This document shows, piece after piece, positions 5,112 through 5,771 of a DNA stretch of 5,771 bases. Source of the stretch: an uncultured Lachnospiraceae bacterium (GTDB taxonomy: Bacteria; Bacillota; Clostridia; Lachnospirales; Lachnospiraceae); NCBI GenBank assembly GCA_902803635.1, contig CADCQU010000262.1:1-5771 (forward strand), read 5' to 3'. The notes beneath the pieces are model-generated. The model searched no databases and had not been told where the DNA came from. It saw only the letters and a program-made list of their open reading frames with translations. The first letter of the stretch is position 1. Every line of letters begins with the position of its first letter. The position numbers and the translations under genes were made by a program.

Positions 5112-5771
5112 TTACGCCCCCTGCAGCACCAAATGCCGATTGTGTTCAAAACGTGCATATTCAAGGAGCAGTCCCCGCGTGTTCATCTGCGGGTCGTCGA
5201 TCACGAGCTTCAGGGCCCCGCCCAGAATCTCGCCAATCTCCGGCCCCTTCGCGCCCATGTCCAGAAGCTCCTGTCCGCCGATTGCCAGATCCTTGATGGC
5301 GAGGGCGTCGCCCCGCTCTAAAATCTGGCGACCAAGCTCCTCGGTCCGGTTCACATCCGCAATCTTGTCCGCGAGCTTATACTCGCTCTTCGCGCTGTCG
5401 TCCGCCCTGCGCACTTTTATGTAGTCCTCGAAATTCTCCGGCCCCATCTTGTAGAGCGCCCGCCGCACCGATTTCTCGGAGTCCTTCGGGCGAAGGTCGT
5501 GCCAGCGCACGAGGTTCACCACGCGCGTGAGTGTCTTATTGTCAAATTTCAGTCGTTTCAGGATTTTTTCCGCGATCTCCGCGCTCACCTCCGGGTGTCC
5601 GCGGAAATGGTCTCGACCATTTTCGTCAATCCTTCTGCATTCCGGCTTCCCGAAATCATGCAGGAGCATCGTAAGGCGAAGCACCGGGTCGGCCTCGATA
5701 TTTTCCACCGTGCGCACCGTGTGCTCGCCGACGTTGTAGGCGTGGTGCGGGGTGTTCTGCGGCGTGCGCAC
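5112..5771 (-). CDS. cca: CCA tRNA nucleotidyltransferase with HD domain, C-terminal part (gene enters from the right edge)
   Basis: The enzyme adds or repairs the 3'-terminal CCA of tRNAs. Only the last 219 codons before the TAA are visible; the catalytic nucleotidyltransferase head lies beyond the edge. The visible part starts with the HD phosphohydrolase-like domain: PHHAYNVGEHT, then LLHDFGKP (HD pair, about residues 37-44 of the fragment), HFRGHPEVSAEIAEKILKRL, and LVRWHDLRP, ending with RRADDSAKS (last conserved Asp). The tail follows: IKDLAIGGQELLDMGAKGPE matches the C-terminal tRNA-binding module of the family (DLxIxGxDLxxxGxxxGPxIG). The reading frame is open to the window edge, so the GTG at 5771 should not be taken as a start. 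The HD-containing architecture is common in Clostridia and proteobacteria and differs from the HD-less Bacillus enzyme. Confidence 0.95.
   Translation of the reverse strand: MRTPQNTPHHAYNVGEHTVRTVENIEADPVLRLTMLLHDFGKPECRRIDENGRDHFRGHPEVSAEIAEKILKRLKFDNKTLTRVVNLVRWHDLRPKDSEKSVRRALYKMGPENFEDYIKVRRADDSAKSEYKLADKIADVNRTEELGRQILERGDALAIKDLAIGGQELLDMGAKGPEIGEILGGALKLVIDDPQMNTRGLLLEYARFEHNRHLVLQGA

Noticed and set aside
5769..5771. GTG at the window edge as the start of an HD-domain protein
   Set aside because: The frame is open to the edge and the visible sequence begins inside the HD domain of a CCA-adding enzyme, so the gene must continue outside the window.

Overview
The window is a compact, fairly G+C-rich bacterial chromosome segment in which all seven recognisable genes lie on the minus strand. 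Read in the direction of transcription they are: cca (3' part, entering from the right edge), a sugar-transfer-type ATP-grasp protein, a Wzx/PST-type polysaccharide flippase, HU, rqcP (S4 domain), divIC/FtsB, and tilS (5' part, leaving at the left edge). The neighbourhood HU - rqcP - divIC - tilS, the form of the DivIC and RqcP proteins, and the strong GGAGG ribosome binding sites point to Bacillota (Clostridia or Negativicutes). In spore formers such as Bacillus subtilis, yabP and yabQ sit between rqcP (yabO) and divIC, and spoIIE lies before tilS. None of these is present here, so a non-sporulating lineage is likely (inference).

Layout from left to right. 1-426: TilS N-terminal half with the PP-loop. 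427-623: non-coding, with a sigma-A-like promoter for tilS, a perfect 14-bp GC-rich inverted repeat, and two mutually exclusive small hairpins. 624-1233: divIC and rqcP, a tight pair. 1234-1361: a short leader. 1362-1643: HU, preceded by a near-consensus promoter (TTGACA, 17 nt, TACAAT) and a leader of about 100 nt with two palindromes. 1812-3428: the flippase. 3435-3659: a composite of palindromic dispersed-repeat units. 3660-4940: the ATP-grasp protein, with an in-frame Ala/Asp/Ser-rich tandem-repeat insertion. 5112-5771: the HD and C-terminal domains of the CCA-adding enzyme.

Functionally, two surface-polysaccharide genes (flippase and ATP-grasp) lie between housekeeping genes for tRNA maturation (cca, tilS), rescue of stalled ribosomes (rqcP), nucleoid structure (HU) and cell division (divIC).

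No defence system, CRISPR array, transposase or RNA gene was seen. The most unusual signal is a short word, GGCAAAT (extended form CGGCAAATG). It occurs 12 times, six times on each strand, in several reading frames and once between genes, where fewer than one copy would be expected. This resembles a genome-wide architectural or DNA-uptake-type word rather than codon usage. It is the observation most worth checking on the whole genome.
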